A stretch of 64,000 nt of DNA from Chloroflexota bacterium. Its GTDB lineage: Bacteria; Chloroflexota; Anaerolineae; UBA2200. Location of the stretch: positions 82,039 through 146,038 of the forward strand of contig JAUWJD010000001.1 in assembly GCA_030607875.1 (NCBI GenBank). Reading direction: 5' to 3'. Below are positions 1-7,747 of this stretch, piece after piece. The position numbers and the translations under genes are program-made. The notes below the pieces were generated by a model that had not been told where the DNA came from, searched no databases, and saw only the letters and a program-made list of their open reading frames with translations. The first letter of the stretch is position 1; the number at the start of each line of letters is the position of its first letter.

Positions 1-83
1 AGACCAGCGGCTCTTCCAGCGGACAGACCATGTTCCAACCCCATCACGGGGTCTTGTCACGCCTGTCCATATGCGAGATATGA

Positions 84-115
84 CACGGGCGAGGATTTGC
101 ACATCCTCGCCCGTG
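84..115 (-). terminator. Hairpin terminator after the DUF4013 gene
   Basis: A perfect 13-bp inverted repeat (CACGGGCGAGGAT and its complement) surrounds a 6-nt loop, about 30 nt beyond the stop codon of the minus-strand gene. It has no strong U tract on the minus strand, so it may be a weak terminator or an mRNA-stabilising hairpin. Confidence 0.6.
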
Positions 116-144
116 ATCTGCCTCTTCACCAAGTCAGAAACCGT

Positions 145-807
145 TCAGACTGCTGGTTCCAAACTTGTCGTCTCGCTGGCGTGATATACCTGGCCTAGCA
201 GATGGTTGCCGACGAGCATCGCCCAGAAGTGGGTGAACGCCACGCCAACAATGCACAAGATCACGCCGAAACCAGCGATGAATTGGGCAACCAGGGCCAG
301 CAGCAGTGCGACGATGTAAGGACCCAGGTTGGATGTGATGTATTTGAAGATCTCGCCGAAGCGGAACATGGCTCCAAACTCACCACTGACGGCATACTTG
401 GTGATAACGGCTGGCATCACCGCAGCCAGGAACAGCCCGTAGAGCCCCGACAGGCAGCCGAACCCCGACATGCAGATGCTGAGCGGCGTAGAGAAGTATT
501 CGGCATCTGCTCCGGATCCGGTCACTGCGCTGATAACGCCAATCACCATGGACAAGAAGATCAGTGGGAGAGCCCAGACCACACCGCCCAGGGCGCTCAT
601 CACCCCTTTGACAAAGTAGTCCCCAAAATCGTCCCAGTTGGGCAGGGGTTTCTCCATGCCAGCAGCGACATTCTTCAGCACCTGCAGGCCATAACCAATC
701 ACAACCAGGTTGACAATGGGGATCAGGCCCAAAATGCCGCCGATGAGGAGCTTCTGCACCCATTCCTCATCATCGAAAACGAATGTAAAAGATTTTCCAT
801 AATCCAT
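145..807 (-). CDS. DUF4013 family membrane protein
   Basis: A 220-residue integral membrane protein of unknown function. It opens with a short soluble N-terminus (MDYGKSFTFVFDDEEW) and then has several hydrophobic segments at roughly residues 20-50, 70-100, 110-140 and 160-200. The opening followed by LIGGILGLIPIVNL and the GYxLxVLKN segment is typical of DUF4013 proteins, whose role is unknown. The start is well supported: GGGAG lies about 7 nt before the ATG on the minus strand. The gene is alone on its strand, with its own promoter near 940-968 and a hairpin after the stop. Nothing nearby suggests a pathway. Confidence 0.8.
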   Translation of the reverse strand: MDYGKSFTFVFDDEEWVQKLLIGGILGLIPIVNLVVIGYGLQVLKNVAAGMEKPLPNWDDFGDYFVKGVMSALGGVVWALPLIFLSMVIGVISAVTGSGADAEYFSTPLSICMSGFGCLSGLYGLFLAAVMPAVITKYAVSGEFGAMFRFGEIFKYITSNLGPYIVALLLALVAQFIAGFGVILCIVGVAFTHFWAMLVGNHLLGQVYHASETTSLEPAV

Positions 808-939
808 TTCGCTTCTCCCTTCTTAGAGATTCAGTGTGTACACTCAACGGTATTGATCACGCACGCAGCAAGCATAGATGGATCTCCATCCCTCCTTGCT
901 TGCCCCCTGATGATCGCATCGTCTCGTGGCTACACGGCG

Positions 940-968
940 ATTATAACACAGATGCCAGGGATGAGCAA
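940..968 (-). promoter_or_regulatory. Promoter of the DUF4013 gene
   Basis: On the minus strand TTGCTC (968-963) is followed after 17 nt by TATAAT (945-940). The -10 is preceded by TGT, giving an extended -10. The inferred 5' leader is about 125 nt. Confidence 0.55.
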
Positions 969-1059
969 CTGCCGCATTCCACGCCTGCTTGGAATCCGAG
1001 CTTGGCAACCCAAGCACACTAGCAGCCAGATCACGGTGACGATACGTGTGATATCGGAT

Positions 1060-1088
1060 TTGACATTCTGCCAAATCTGATGTATATT
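1060..1088 (+). promoter_or_regulatory. Promoter of the feo operon
   Basis: TTGACA (1060-1065), a 17-nt spacer and TATATT (1083-1088) make a strong sigma-70-type promoter about 50 nt before the regulator's start codon. Confidence 0.65.
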
Positions 1089-1103
1089 TAAGCTGCGCCT
1101 AAA
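1087..1103. promoter_or_regulatory. Candidate metalloregulator operator
   Basis: An imperfect 17-bp palindrome of the form TTTAnGCnnnnnGCnTAAA-like overlaps the end of the -10 and the likely start site. Its AT-rich arms and position fit autoregulation by the DtxR-type protein encoded immediately downstream. This is inferred from symmetry and location only. Confidence 0.35.
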
Positions 1104-1139
1104 CCTTCAGTGGCCTGTTATTAAAGTTGGATTAAAGAC

Positions 1140-1808
1140 ATGGGCAACCTCTCTTCCTTAAGTGAAAACGTCCAGATGTATCTGGTGAGTATTCTCCGCC
1201 TGGGCAAAGAAGGGCAGCCAGTACCGCTTTCTGAACTGGCGGCGACTCTGGACGTCTCTCCCGTGTCGGTCAATCAGATGTGCCGCAAGCTTCAGAGCCA
1301 GGGTTTGGTGTCCTACGTGCCTTATAGAGGAGTTTCGATCACCGCAGCAGGAGAACGACTAGCTGGCCGCATCCTGCGCCGCCACCGTCTGTGGGAGGTT
1401 TTCCTAGTAGAGCACCTGCGAATGACGTCGGAGGCAGCGCACGAAACCGCTTGTCGTCTTGAACATGCCACATCGGAGGCACTGGTTGAACGGCTAGCTG
1501 CGTTTCTCAGCTACCCTCGGGTAAACCCAGAAGGTGCCCCGATCCCTGCCAGTTCCGGCCAATTCTCAACAACCCAATCGCGTCCTCTTGTAGAGATGGA
1601 GGCCGGACAGAGAGGACATTGTATTCGTTGCACGGCAGACGAAGCGAGCTGCGCCTTCCTGATCGGGCAAGGATTACGCCCTGGCGTATCCTTCCAGGTC
1701 GTTGCAGCCGCACCAGGCAGTCTGTTGCTGGAGATCAACGGCAGAAGAATTGCCGTGGCTCAATCCCTGGCCACAGCCATACTGGTAGAGATTGAAGGGG
1801 TAGGCTGA
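1140..1808 (+). CDS. DtxR/MntR-family metalloregulator with C-terminal FeoA domain
   Basis: A 222-residue iron- or manganese-responsive repressor. Residues 1-65 form the winged helix (LSELAATLDVSPVSVNQMCR is the recognition region). Residues 70-135 form the dimerisation and metal-binding helices, with the family's HRLWEVFLVEHL and a His/Glu-rich HETACRLEHATSE stretch. Residues 150-222 are an SH3-like FeoA domain (GLRPGVSFQVV). It has the DtxR/IdeR/MntR three-domain plan. As the first gene of the feo operon, after a promoter with a palindrome at its start point, it probably represses iron uptake when metal is plentiful. The sequence does not decide between Fe and Mn. The start ATG has only a weak ribosome-binding site. 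Confidence 0.85.
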   Translation: MGNLSSLSENVQMYLVSILRLGKEGQPVPLSELAATLDVSPVSVNQMCRKLQSQGLVSYVPYRGVSITAAGERLAGRILRRHRLWEVFLVEHLRMTSEAAHETACRLEHATSEALVERLAAFLSYPRVNPEGAPIPASSGQFSTTQSRPLVEMEAGQRGHCIRCTADEASCAFLIGQGLRPGVSFQVVAAAPGSLLLEINGRRIAVAQSLATAILVEIEGVG

Positions 1809-1894
1809 AAGGCCGCGGGGATATGTTGCTCACATCGCCACGACGACCTCACCAGAACCCACGGACGACATCACAACCAACTGGAGACTGAACA

Positions 1895-2170
1895 ATGCAT
1901 CCACAATCGAACCAAACAGACACGCTAAACAAGCTCCGTCCGCTTACCGAATTGAAGGGTATGGAGAGAGCTACAATACACGACCTGTGTGGCGGTGTTG
2001 GCTTCCGCAGCCGGCTGGCCGCCCTCGGCTTCACGCCAGGGGTCCAGATCACAATGCTGCAGAACCTGGGCCATGGGCCCATTATCGTCACGCTGCGCGA
2101 CACACGCATCGCATTGGGGCGTGGAGAGGCCTACAAAATACTGGTCGCGCCGGAGAAGCGAGAGCAATGA
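1895..2170 (+). CDS. feoA: FeoA, ferrous iron transport accessory protein
   Basis: A 91-residue SH3-like cytosolic protein that works with the FeoB permease. The core spans residues 15-88 (LTELKGMERATIHDLCGG, then GFTPGVQITMLQNLGHGPIIV and a C-terminal LGRGEAYKILV), matching the FeoA fold. The ATG is preceded by GGAG. The stop codon overlaps the feoB start in an ATGA arrangement at 2167-2170, so the two are translationally coupled. It is a separate gene from the FeoA-like domain fused to the upstream regulator, so the locus encodes two FeoA modules. Confidence 0.92.
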   Translation: MHPQSNQTDTLNKLRPLTELKGMERATIHDLCGGVGFRSRLAALGFTPGVQITMLQNLGHGPIIVTLRDTRIALGRGEAYKILVAPEKREQ

Positions 2171-4167
2171 TGGCGCAAGAGAGCCGACCCATCCGCGTGG
2201 CTTTGGCTGGGCAGCCCAATGTAGGCAAGAGCACTGTTTTCAATCTGCTCACGGGCTTGAGGCAGCACGTGGGCAACTGGCCGGGAAAGACCGTTGAACA
2301 GAGGGCTGGCACATGCCATTACCAGGAGTGGACATTCGATGTGGTCGACTTGCCCGGCACGTACAGCCTGAGCGCCAACTCACCAGAGGAGTTGATCGCC
2401 CGTGAGTACATCATCAAAGAGAAACCAGACGTTGTAGTGGCCATCGTAAATGCGGCAACGCTCGAACGCAGTCTATATCTGGTCGCTGAGCTATTGCCTT
2501 TGCCCGTGCCCGTTATCGTCGGCCTGAACATGGTAGATGTGGCCGAACAGCAGGGCCTGGAGATCGAAACACACGTACTGGAAGCTGCGTTAGGTGTGCC
2601 CGTGGTGCCCATGGTAGCCACCAAAGGGCAAGGCATGCAAGAATTGCTGGCGCGTATTCAGGAAGTCGCTTGTGACGGAGCAAAGTACGCGCCAAACGCT
2701 CCAGACATCCGCGCGGATCACAAAGACATTCTGAAGCACATCGAAACACTGATCAACGAGCACGTACCGCCTGAATATCCAAAGATGTGGGTGGCACTAA
2801 AGATACTGGAAGGTGATAAGCAGATCACCGAAATGATGCGCCCGCGACTGCCGCCGGAAGCGTGGGACGGGGTTTACGGCATCATCAAGCAGCACGAAGA
2901 TGCATGTGTTGCCGTGGCCAGCGGGCGATACGCGTGGATTGGACGCATGATTCGCGCAGCGGTGGTAAGACCAAAAGTCGGCCCGATCACGCTGACTGAC
3001 CGTCTGGACCGTTGGGCAACCCACCCCTTATGGGGACTGTTGGTCCTCGCCAGCATTTTGGGGCTGACCTTTTGGCTGACTTACGCTGTCGGTGCACCGC
3101 TCCAGGAGTTGATGGACACATACGTCGTAGGGATCTTGTCCAATCTGGCAACACAGGCACTGGCTACAGCACCGAACTGGATTGCGGGGTTGATAATAGA
3201 TGGCATCATCGGTGGCGTAGGAGGTGTCTTGACCTTCTTCCCGATTCTGCTCATTTTCTTCGTCGTGCTGGGCATCCTGGAAGATGTGGGCTACATGGCC
3301 CGAGCAGCTTTTGTGATGGACCGCTTCATGCATCTGATGGGGCTGCATGGCAAGTCCTTTTTGCCCCTCTTTTTGGGCTTTGGCTGCAATGTGCCCTCTA
3401 TTATGGGCGCCAGAGTGATCGAGTCGGAGAGAGCCCGTCTCTTGACCATCCTGGTTGCTCCTTTGGTGCCCTGCGCCGCACGCATGGCTGTAATTGCTTT
3501 TCTAGCACCTGCGTTCTTCGCTGCTCCAACCATCGTCTCCTGGGGAGTACTCACCCTAAACCTGGTCGTGCTTGTGCTTTCCGGCCTGGTCATCAATAGG
3601 GTCGTCTTCAAGGGCGAACATATGGCATTCATCATGGAACTGCCCCTCTACCACCTGCCTAACGGGCGTACCATCACCCTTATCATCTGGCAGCGTCTCC
3701 TATCCTTCCTGCACAAAGCCGGCACGATCATTCTGGCTGTCTCAGTCATCGTCTGGGCCCTATCCACATTGCCCAGTGGCGATATTGAAAGCAGCTATAT
3801 GGCAGGTTTCGGGCGATTGCTGGAGCCGGTCGGCAGATTAATGGGCCTGGATTGGCGCATGATGGTGGCCTTGCTAACCAGCTTCATCGCCAAGGAAAAC
3901 ACTATCGCTACTCTTAGTGTGCTCTTTGGGGTAGGGGAAAGCGGAACAGGGCTGGCGGCCATCTTGAGCTCCACCTTCACCCCGGCGGCAGCGCTTGCTT
4001 TCTTAGTGACGCAGATGTTGTTCATCCCATGTGTGGCCACGGTAGGCGTGATCAAACAGGAAACCAATTCCTGGCGGTGGACAGTTTTCAACGTCGTTTT
4101 CCTGCTTGTCCTCTCTCTGCTGGGAGGCACGTTGACTTATCAGATAGCCACTCTACTGGGCCAGTAA
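2167..4167 (+). CDS. feoB: FeoB, ferrous iron transporter
   Basis: A 666-residue Fe(II) permease of the cytoplasmic membrane. The N-terminal G domain shows G1 (GQPNVGKST near residues 17-25), G3 (DLPGTYSL) and G4 (NMVD). A helical GDI-like spacer follows to about residue 270. The membrane part starts near residue 285 with two Gate-type halves (GGVGGVLTFFPILLIFF and a second near the C-terminus, GVGESGTGLAAI, FIPCVATVG). I chose the ATG at 2167 because it overlaps the feoA stop; ATG at 2170 is equivalent. The frame stays open further upstream, but that part is antisense-quality sequence across feoA. Confidence 0.95.
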   Translation: MMAQESRPIRVALAGQPNVGKSTVFNLLTGLRQHVGNWPGKTVEQRAGTCHYQEWTFDVVDLPGTYSLSANSPEELIAREYIIKEKPDVVVAIVNAATLERSLYLVAELLPLPVPVIVGLNMVDVAEQQGLEIETHVLEAALGVPVVPMVATKGQGMQELLARIQEVACDGAKYAPNAPDIRADHKDILKHIETLINEHVPPEYPKMWVALKILEGDKQITEMMRPRLPPEAWDGVYGIIKQHEDACVAVASGRYAWIGRMIRAAVVRPKVGPITLTDRLDRWATHPLWGLLVLASILGLTFWLTYAVGAPLQELMDTYVVGILSNLATQALATAPNWIAGLIIDGIIGGVGGVLTFFPILLIFFVVLGILEDVGYMARAAFVMDRFMHLMGLHGKSFLPLFLGFGCNVPSIMGARVIESERARLLTILVAPLVPCAARMAVIAFLAPAFFAAPTIVSWGVLTLNLVVLVLSGLVINRVVFKGEHMAFIMELPLYHLPNGRTITLIIWQRLLSFLHKAGTIILAVSVIVWALSTLPSGDIESSYMAGFGRLLEPVGRLMGLDWRMMVALLTSFIAKENTIATLSVLFGVGESGTGLAAILSSTFTPAAALAFLVTQMLFIPCVATVGVIKQETNSWRWTVFNVVFLLVLSLLGGTLTYQIATLLGQ

Positions 4168-4223
4168 GGATCAGACTGCAGATCCTCGGTGCCGTTTCAA
4201 GGCACACTCGCGGATCGAGTTTT

Positions 4224-4490
4224 ATGCTACACAAACTTCTCCACATCATACAATCTGGAAACGTGCACAGCCTTAAACAACTGGCACAACGGCTGGACGT
4301 CAGTCAAGCGCTACTGGAGAGCATGATCGACGAACTAGTGCGGATGGGGTATCTGAAAGCGCTGGAGGCGACCTGCACTAACGGTTGTGACGGCTGCCCC
4401 GTGGCCAGCACATGTAGCATCGGTGGTTCAGGCCGCATATGGGCGCTCACAGAAGCCGGGCAGAGGATGGTGCAAGCCACAGCAGATTAA
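4224..4490 (+). CDS. feoC: FeoC-like winged-helix protein with four cysteines
   Basis: An 88-residue small winged-helix protein. Residues 1-50 carry the helix-turn-helix (HSLKQLAQRLDVSQALLESMIDEL). They are followed by a cysteine cluster CTNGCDGCPVASTC, which in FeoC relatives binds an iron-sulfur cluster. It follows feoB by 56 nt, the usual place for feoC, and probably senses iron or oxygen and modulates FeoB stability or expression. No strong ribosome-binding site precedes the ATG. It is recognised from its fold, the Cys spacing and its context. Confidence 0.8.
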   Translation: MLHKLLHIIQSGNVHSLKQLAQRLDVSQALLESMIDELVRMGYLKALEATCTNGCDGCPVASTCSIGGSGRIWALTEAGQRMVQATAD

Positions 4491-4539
4491 CCCCGCGCCG
4501 ATTGCGCACCCCGCTCAGCTACCAGCGCCACTCCAACCA

Positions 4540-4792
4540 CAGGGTACTGTGTCAATCGCTAAACTTCCGCAGCCGTTTTCATATCGCCAAAGGTCCCGCC
4601 GAAGGTCTTGGCGAAGACAAGGCCGCAGGCGATGGCTTGACGGGGCGGGGGCTCCCCCTGTCTCGCCCTGTCTCACCTCTGGTCTTTGCGCCAGAGGCGT
4701 AAACGGGGACGACACCTTCGGCCGAGGCGGCCCGAACGGGGTGCAAGTGTCCGGCCAAAGAGGTTGAGCCACCTTCGGTGCACGAAGCAGCA
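4540..4792 (+). repeat. MITE-like dispersed repeat, copy A
   Basis: This element starts with CAGGGTACTGTGTCAA and ends with GGTGCACGAAGCAGCA; the ends are imperfect inverted repeats of each other. Its interior GCCGAAGGTCTTGGCGAAGA segment is shared with copies B and D. It contains no open frame that looks like a transposase. Confidence 0.7.
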
Positions 4793-4886
4793 ATCCACTC
4801 CCATACCTCAGTGAAAACCTCTGAACAGGCTTCCGATGTCTTTCATTTGCCGTATGTTAGACATTTATAGGAGTTGCGGCAAAAAC

Positions 4887-4907
4887 CTTGACAAGGGCAC
4901 ACTAAGG
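4887..4907. promoter_or_regulatory. HAIR-like HspR operator
   Basis: CTTGACA-N7-ACTAAGG matches the HspR-associated inverted repeat consensus CTTGAGT-N7-ACTCAAG at 10 of 14 arm positions with exactly the right spacer. It lies across the -35 and spacer of the grpE promoter. An hspR gene is in the same operon, so autoregulation is the natural reading. Confidence 0.5.
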
Positions 4908-4916
4908 TATTAGAAT
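4888..4916 (+). promoter_or_regulatory. Promoter of the grpE-clpC heat-shock operon
   Basis: TTGACA (4888-4893), 17 nt, TAGAAT (4911-4916). It is the only strong promoter seen before grpE and is overlapped by the HAIR-like repeat. Confidence 0.7.
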
Positions 4917-4961
4917 GGTATCAACGATTATCACAACAGGCTTGTTGAACGAGGACTGGTT

Positions 4962-5456
4962 ATGAATGAAAACATCTTGTCACCAAACGGCGAGCAACGC
5001 AGCGACCTGCAAGAACAGCTTGATGCGGCTTGCCAGGAGGCTGCGGAGAACAACGACAAATACTTGCTCGCTTTGGCGGAATCAGAGAACATGCGCAAGC
5101 GCCTGGAGCGCATGTGCGAGGAGCGCATGTGGCAGCAAAAGAAGCGCCTGCTGACTCACCTATTGGAACTTGGGGATCAATTGGAGGATGCCCTGCAATA
5201 CGCAGATGCAAACGACCCTCTGGGTGCCGGTATACGCATAACCTATGAGCAACTGCAAAGAAACCTCAATCGGGAAGGCGTGCGGGCCCTGCAATCGGTG
5301 GGAGAGGCTTTCGATCCCAGCATCCATGAAGCGGTTGAGTTGGCCGGTGAAGGTTCAGGGAATCCAAACGAAGTAACCTGCGAGTACCGTAAGGGCTACA
5401 TGCTGGGCGGCAAGCTGCTGCGTCCGGCACGTGTGCAGGTAAACCGCGAAGGATAG
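4962..5456 (+). CDS. grpE: GrpE nucleotide exchange factor
   Basis: A 164-residue co-chaperone that releases ADP from DnaK in the cytoplasm. Residues 10-70 are a long charged coiled coil (LALAESENMRKRLERM is the conserved GrpE signature region). Residues 75-164 form the C-terminal beta domain (FDPSIHEAVE and YRKGYMLGGKLLRPARV). It is first in an operon with dnaJ 65 nt downstream, and no dnaK lies next to it. GAGGA precedes the ATG. Confidence 0.95.
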   Translation: MNENILSPNGEQRSDLQEQLDAACQEAAENNDKYLLALAESENMRKRLERMCEERMWQQKKRLLTHLLELGDQLEDALQYADANDPLGAGIRITYEQLQRNLNREGVRALQSVGEAFDPSIHEAVELAGEGSGNPNEVTCEYRKGYMLGGKLLRPARVQVNREG

Positions 5457-5521
5457 GGCAGCCCAGGAAAGCGATTGGCTCAAAGGCAGCGGCACCTTTG
5501 AGGAGGCAGGACTAGAGTAGT

Positions 5522-6460
5522 ATGGAATACAAGGACTATTACAAGATCCTGGGTGTTGACAAGACGGCCAGTCAAAAACAAATCAAGAAGGCCTATCGGC
5601 GTCTGGCTCGCAAGTACCACCCGGACGTGAACCCAGGCGACAAGACCACTGAAGCCCGCTTCAAAGAGATCAACGAAGCACATGAGGTGCTGAGTGACCC
5701 AGAGAAGCGTAAGAAGTACGACGAGCTTGGAGCCAACTGGCAGCAGTGGCAGCGCATGGGCAGAGACCCACGCGGCTTTGACTGGAGCCAGTGGTCCGCC
5801 GGAGGACAGCCGGGCAGCGGACGCGTGCACGTCGAATACAGGGACCTCGAGGATTTGTTCGGTGAAGGCGGAGGATTCTCGGACTTTTTCCGCAATGTCT
5901 TCGGCGGCACGAGGGGCGCCACCTACTCTCAGCGACCACGCAGTCGCCGTGGGCAGGACTTGGAACATACCGTGGAAGTGACGCTTGAGGAAGCTTATAG
6001 CGGCACGAAACGTGTCTTGCAGATGGACCACCAGAGAATCGAAGTCACCATACCGCCAGGTGTAGACACCGGATCGCGGGTGCGCATTGCCGGGAAAGGC
6101 GGACGTGGGATTGGAAGTGGGCCCAGCGGGCATCTGTACCTTCGTATATCGGTGCTACCGAACAATGCCTTCGAACGGAAAGGTAACGACCTGTACAGCG
6201 AGGTGCCGGTTGACCTGTACACCGCTATCCTCGGTGGAGAGGTATCGGTGCGAACCTTGGAGGGACAGGTCATGCTCAAGATCCCACCGGAGACACAAAG
6301 CGGCAAACGCTTCCGCCTGAAAGGCCTGGGCATGCCGAAACTCAAGAACCCCAAGGCAAAAGGTGACCTCTACGCAGAAGTAAAGATCGCTGTGCCGCGG
6401 AAGCTGAGCAAGCAGGAAAAGGAACTGTTCACTCAGTTAGCATCGCTGCGCACTCGCTAG
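5522..6460 (+). CDS. DnaJ-family co-chaperone, type II (CbpA-like)
   Basis: A 312-residue J-domain protein that stimulates DnaK ATPase. The J domain is at residues 1-70 with the HPD triad ([11 protein letters not shown]). A Gly/Ser-rich linker follows (about 75-150). The two substrate-binding beta domains run from about residue 155 to 305 ([28 protein letters not shown]). There is no CxxCxGxG zinc finger, so it is CbpA/type II rather than a classical DnaJ. GAGG upstream supports the ATG. It sits between grpE and the first htrA. Confidence 0.93.
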   Translation: MEYKDYYKILGVDKTASQKQIKKAYRRLARKYHPDVNPGDKTTEARFKEINEAHEVLSDPEKRKKYDELGANWQQWQRMGRDPRGFDWSQWSAGGQPGSGRVHVEYRDLEDLFGEGGGFSDFFRNVFGGTRGATYSQRPRSRRGQDLEHTVEVTLEEAYSGTKRVLQMDHQRIEVTIPPGVDTGSRVRIAGKGGRGIGSGPSGHLYLRISVLPNNAFERKGNDLYSEVPVDLYTAILGGEVSVRTLEGQVMLKIPPETQSGKRFRLKGLGMPKLKNPKAKGDLYAEVKIAVPRKLSKQEKELFTQLASLRTR

Positions 6461-6479
6461 AATCTTGATAAGGAGCACA

Positions 6480-7724
6480 ATGAAGAGCATAAACGTCAAA
6501 AGGTTGAGTGTCACAATCCTTGTGGGGCTGCTGGCTCTGAGCCTGACAGGTTGCGGTGTATGCGGGTGGTGCCCATCTTTGAGCCGCCGAGCACGCCCCG
6601 TTCCGACACCAGCGCAGGAACACGTCGCGGTTCAACCAACCACCTTGCCACCGGAGATCATTGCAGAGGCCGACGCCGAAGAGCAATTGTTGGTGAACAT
6701 CTACAAGCGCGTCAATCCGGCAGTGGTGCACATTCGCGTCGCGAAACTGGTGAATGCTGACCGTCTGGGCTTGCCGGCGATACCAGACCACCCCGACGTG
6801 CCAGAGGAGGAATTCTATCAGCAGGGTACCGGCTCTGGCTTTCTCATCGACCATGAGGGATACATCGTCACCAACAACCACGTGGTAGAAGGCGCAGAGG
6901 AGGTACAAGTTACCTTCCACGATGGCACAGTGGTGCGTGCAGAGATCGTCGGCACAGACCCGGATAGTGACCTGGCCGTGATCAAAGTGGACCTACCTGC
7001 AGAGGTCCGGGACATCCGTCCCATCGAACTGGGCGATTCAGATGCGATGCAAATTGGGCAGCGAGCTATCGCCCTGGGCAATCCCTTTGGGCTTCGCGGC
7101 ACACTGACCACAGGAATTGTGAGCGCCCTGGGACGCAGCCTACCTTTGGGACGAGCCTCGATAGCAATTGGGGCTCGCTTCAGCATACCGGAATTGATCC
7201 AGACAGATGCAGCGATCAATCCCGGAAACTCGGGGGGACCGCTTCTGGATTCGCGGGGGCGTGTTATCGGCGTGAACACTGCTTACGACCCCGAAGTGTA
7301 CGGAGTCGGCTTCGCCGTGCCCGTCAACACGGTTAAGCGTGTGGTGCCCCGGCTGATCCAAGACGGTCACTACGCGTACCCGTGGATAGGCATCTCCGGG
7401 ACGGACCTTTTGCTGGAAATCGTCGAAGAGATGAACCTGCCGGTGCAGCGTGGCGCAATCGTGCAGGAAGTGACGCCTAACAGCCCCGCTGACAAGGCAG
7501 GACTGAGGGGCAGCAATGCCACGGTCGAGAAACTGGGGCGTGAACTTCCAATCGGTGGGGATGTGATCATCGCCATTGACGATCAAAAGGTCGAGCAGTT
7601 CGAAGACCTTCTGGTCTACATCCTGCGCTATACAGAGGTAGGGCAGAGAGTGAGACTGACCATCATCAGGGATGGCCATGAACAGGTAATCACCGTGATA
7701 CTGGGCGAAAGGCCCAGCCGATAG
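6480..7724 (+). CDS. HtrA/DegP-type serine protease, lipoprotein, copy 1
   Basis: A 414-residue extracytoplasmic protease with one PDZ domain. The N-terminus is a signal peptide with a lipobox (ALSLTGC), so it is probably lipid-anchored outside the membrane. The trypsin-like domain has the triad H134 (NNHVVEGA), D164 (DSDLAVI) and S251 (GNSGGPLL). The PDZ domain occupies about residues 300-410. AGGAG at 6471-6475 fixes the start at ATG 6480; an in-frame TTG 15 nt earlier lacks a site. It lies 19 nt after dnaJ and 23 nt before a second htrA, in line with a role in heat stress. Confidence 0.93.
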   Translation: MKSINVKRLSVTILVGLLALSLTGCGVCGWCPSLSRRARPVPTPAQEHVAVQPTTLPPEIIAEADAEEQLLVNIYKRVNPAVVHIRVAKLVNADRLGLPAIPDHPDVPEEEFYQQGTGSGFLIDHEGYIVTNNHVVEGAEEVQVTFHDGTVVRAEIVGTDPDSDLAVIKVDLPAEVRDIRPIELGDSDAMQIGQRAIALGNPFGLRGTLTTGIVSALGRSLPLGRASIAIGARFSIPELIQTDAAINPGNSGGPLLDSRGRVIGVNTAYDPEVYGVGFAVPVNTVKRVVPRLIQDGHYAYPWIGISGTDLLLEIVEEMNLPVQRGAIVQEVTPNSPADKAGLRGSNATVEKLGRELPIGGDVIIAIDDQKVEQFEDLLVYILRYTEVGQRVRLTIIRDGHEQVITVILGERPSR

Positions 7725-7747
7725 CACGGACGAGGAGAGTGCAAGGA

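Larger units (their letters stand above)
808..1139. other. Divergent intergenic region
   Basis: This gap separates the minus-strand DUF4013 gene from the plus-strand iron operon. It holds one promoter in each direction (minus near 940-968, plus at 1060-1088) and a possible regulator palindrome at 1087-1103. Short open frames here have no ribosome-binding site or recognisable protein sequence. Confidence 0.6.
4491..4961. other. Intergenic region before the heat-shock operon
   Basis: This 471-nt gap holds MITE-like copy A (4540-4792) and the grpE promoter with a HAIR-like site (4887-4916). Short frames inside the repeat look non-coding. Confidence 0.6.

Noticed and set aside
202..1080. Long plus-strand open frame opposite the DUF4013 gene
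   Set aside because: It is antisense to a clear membrane-protein gene, has no ribosome-binding site, and its composition is low-quality.
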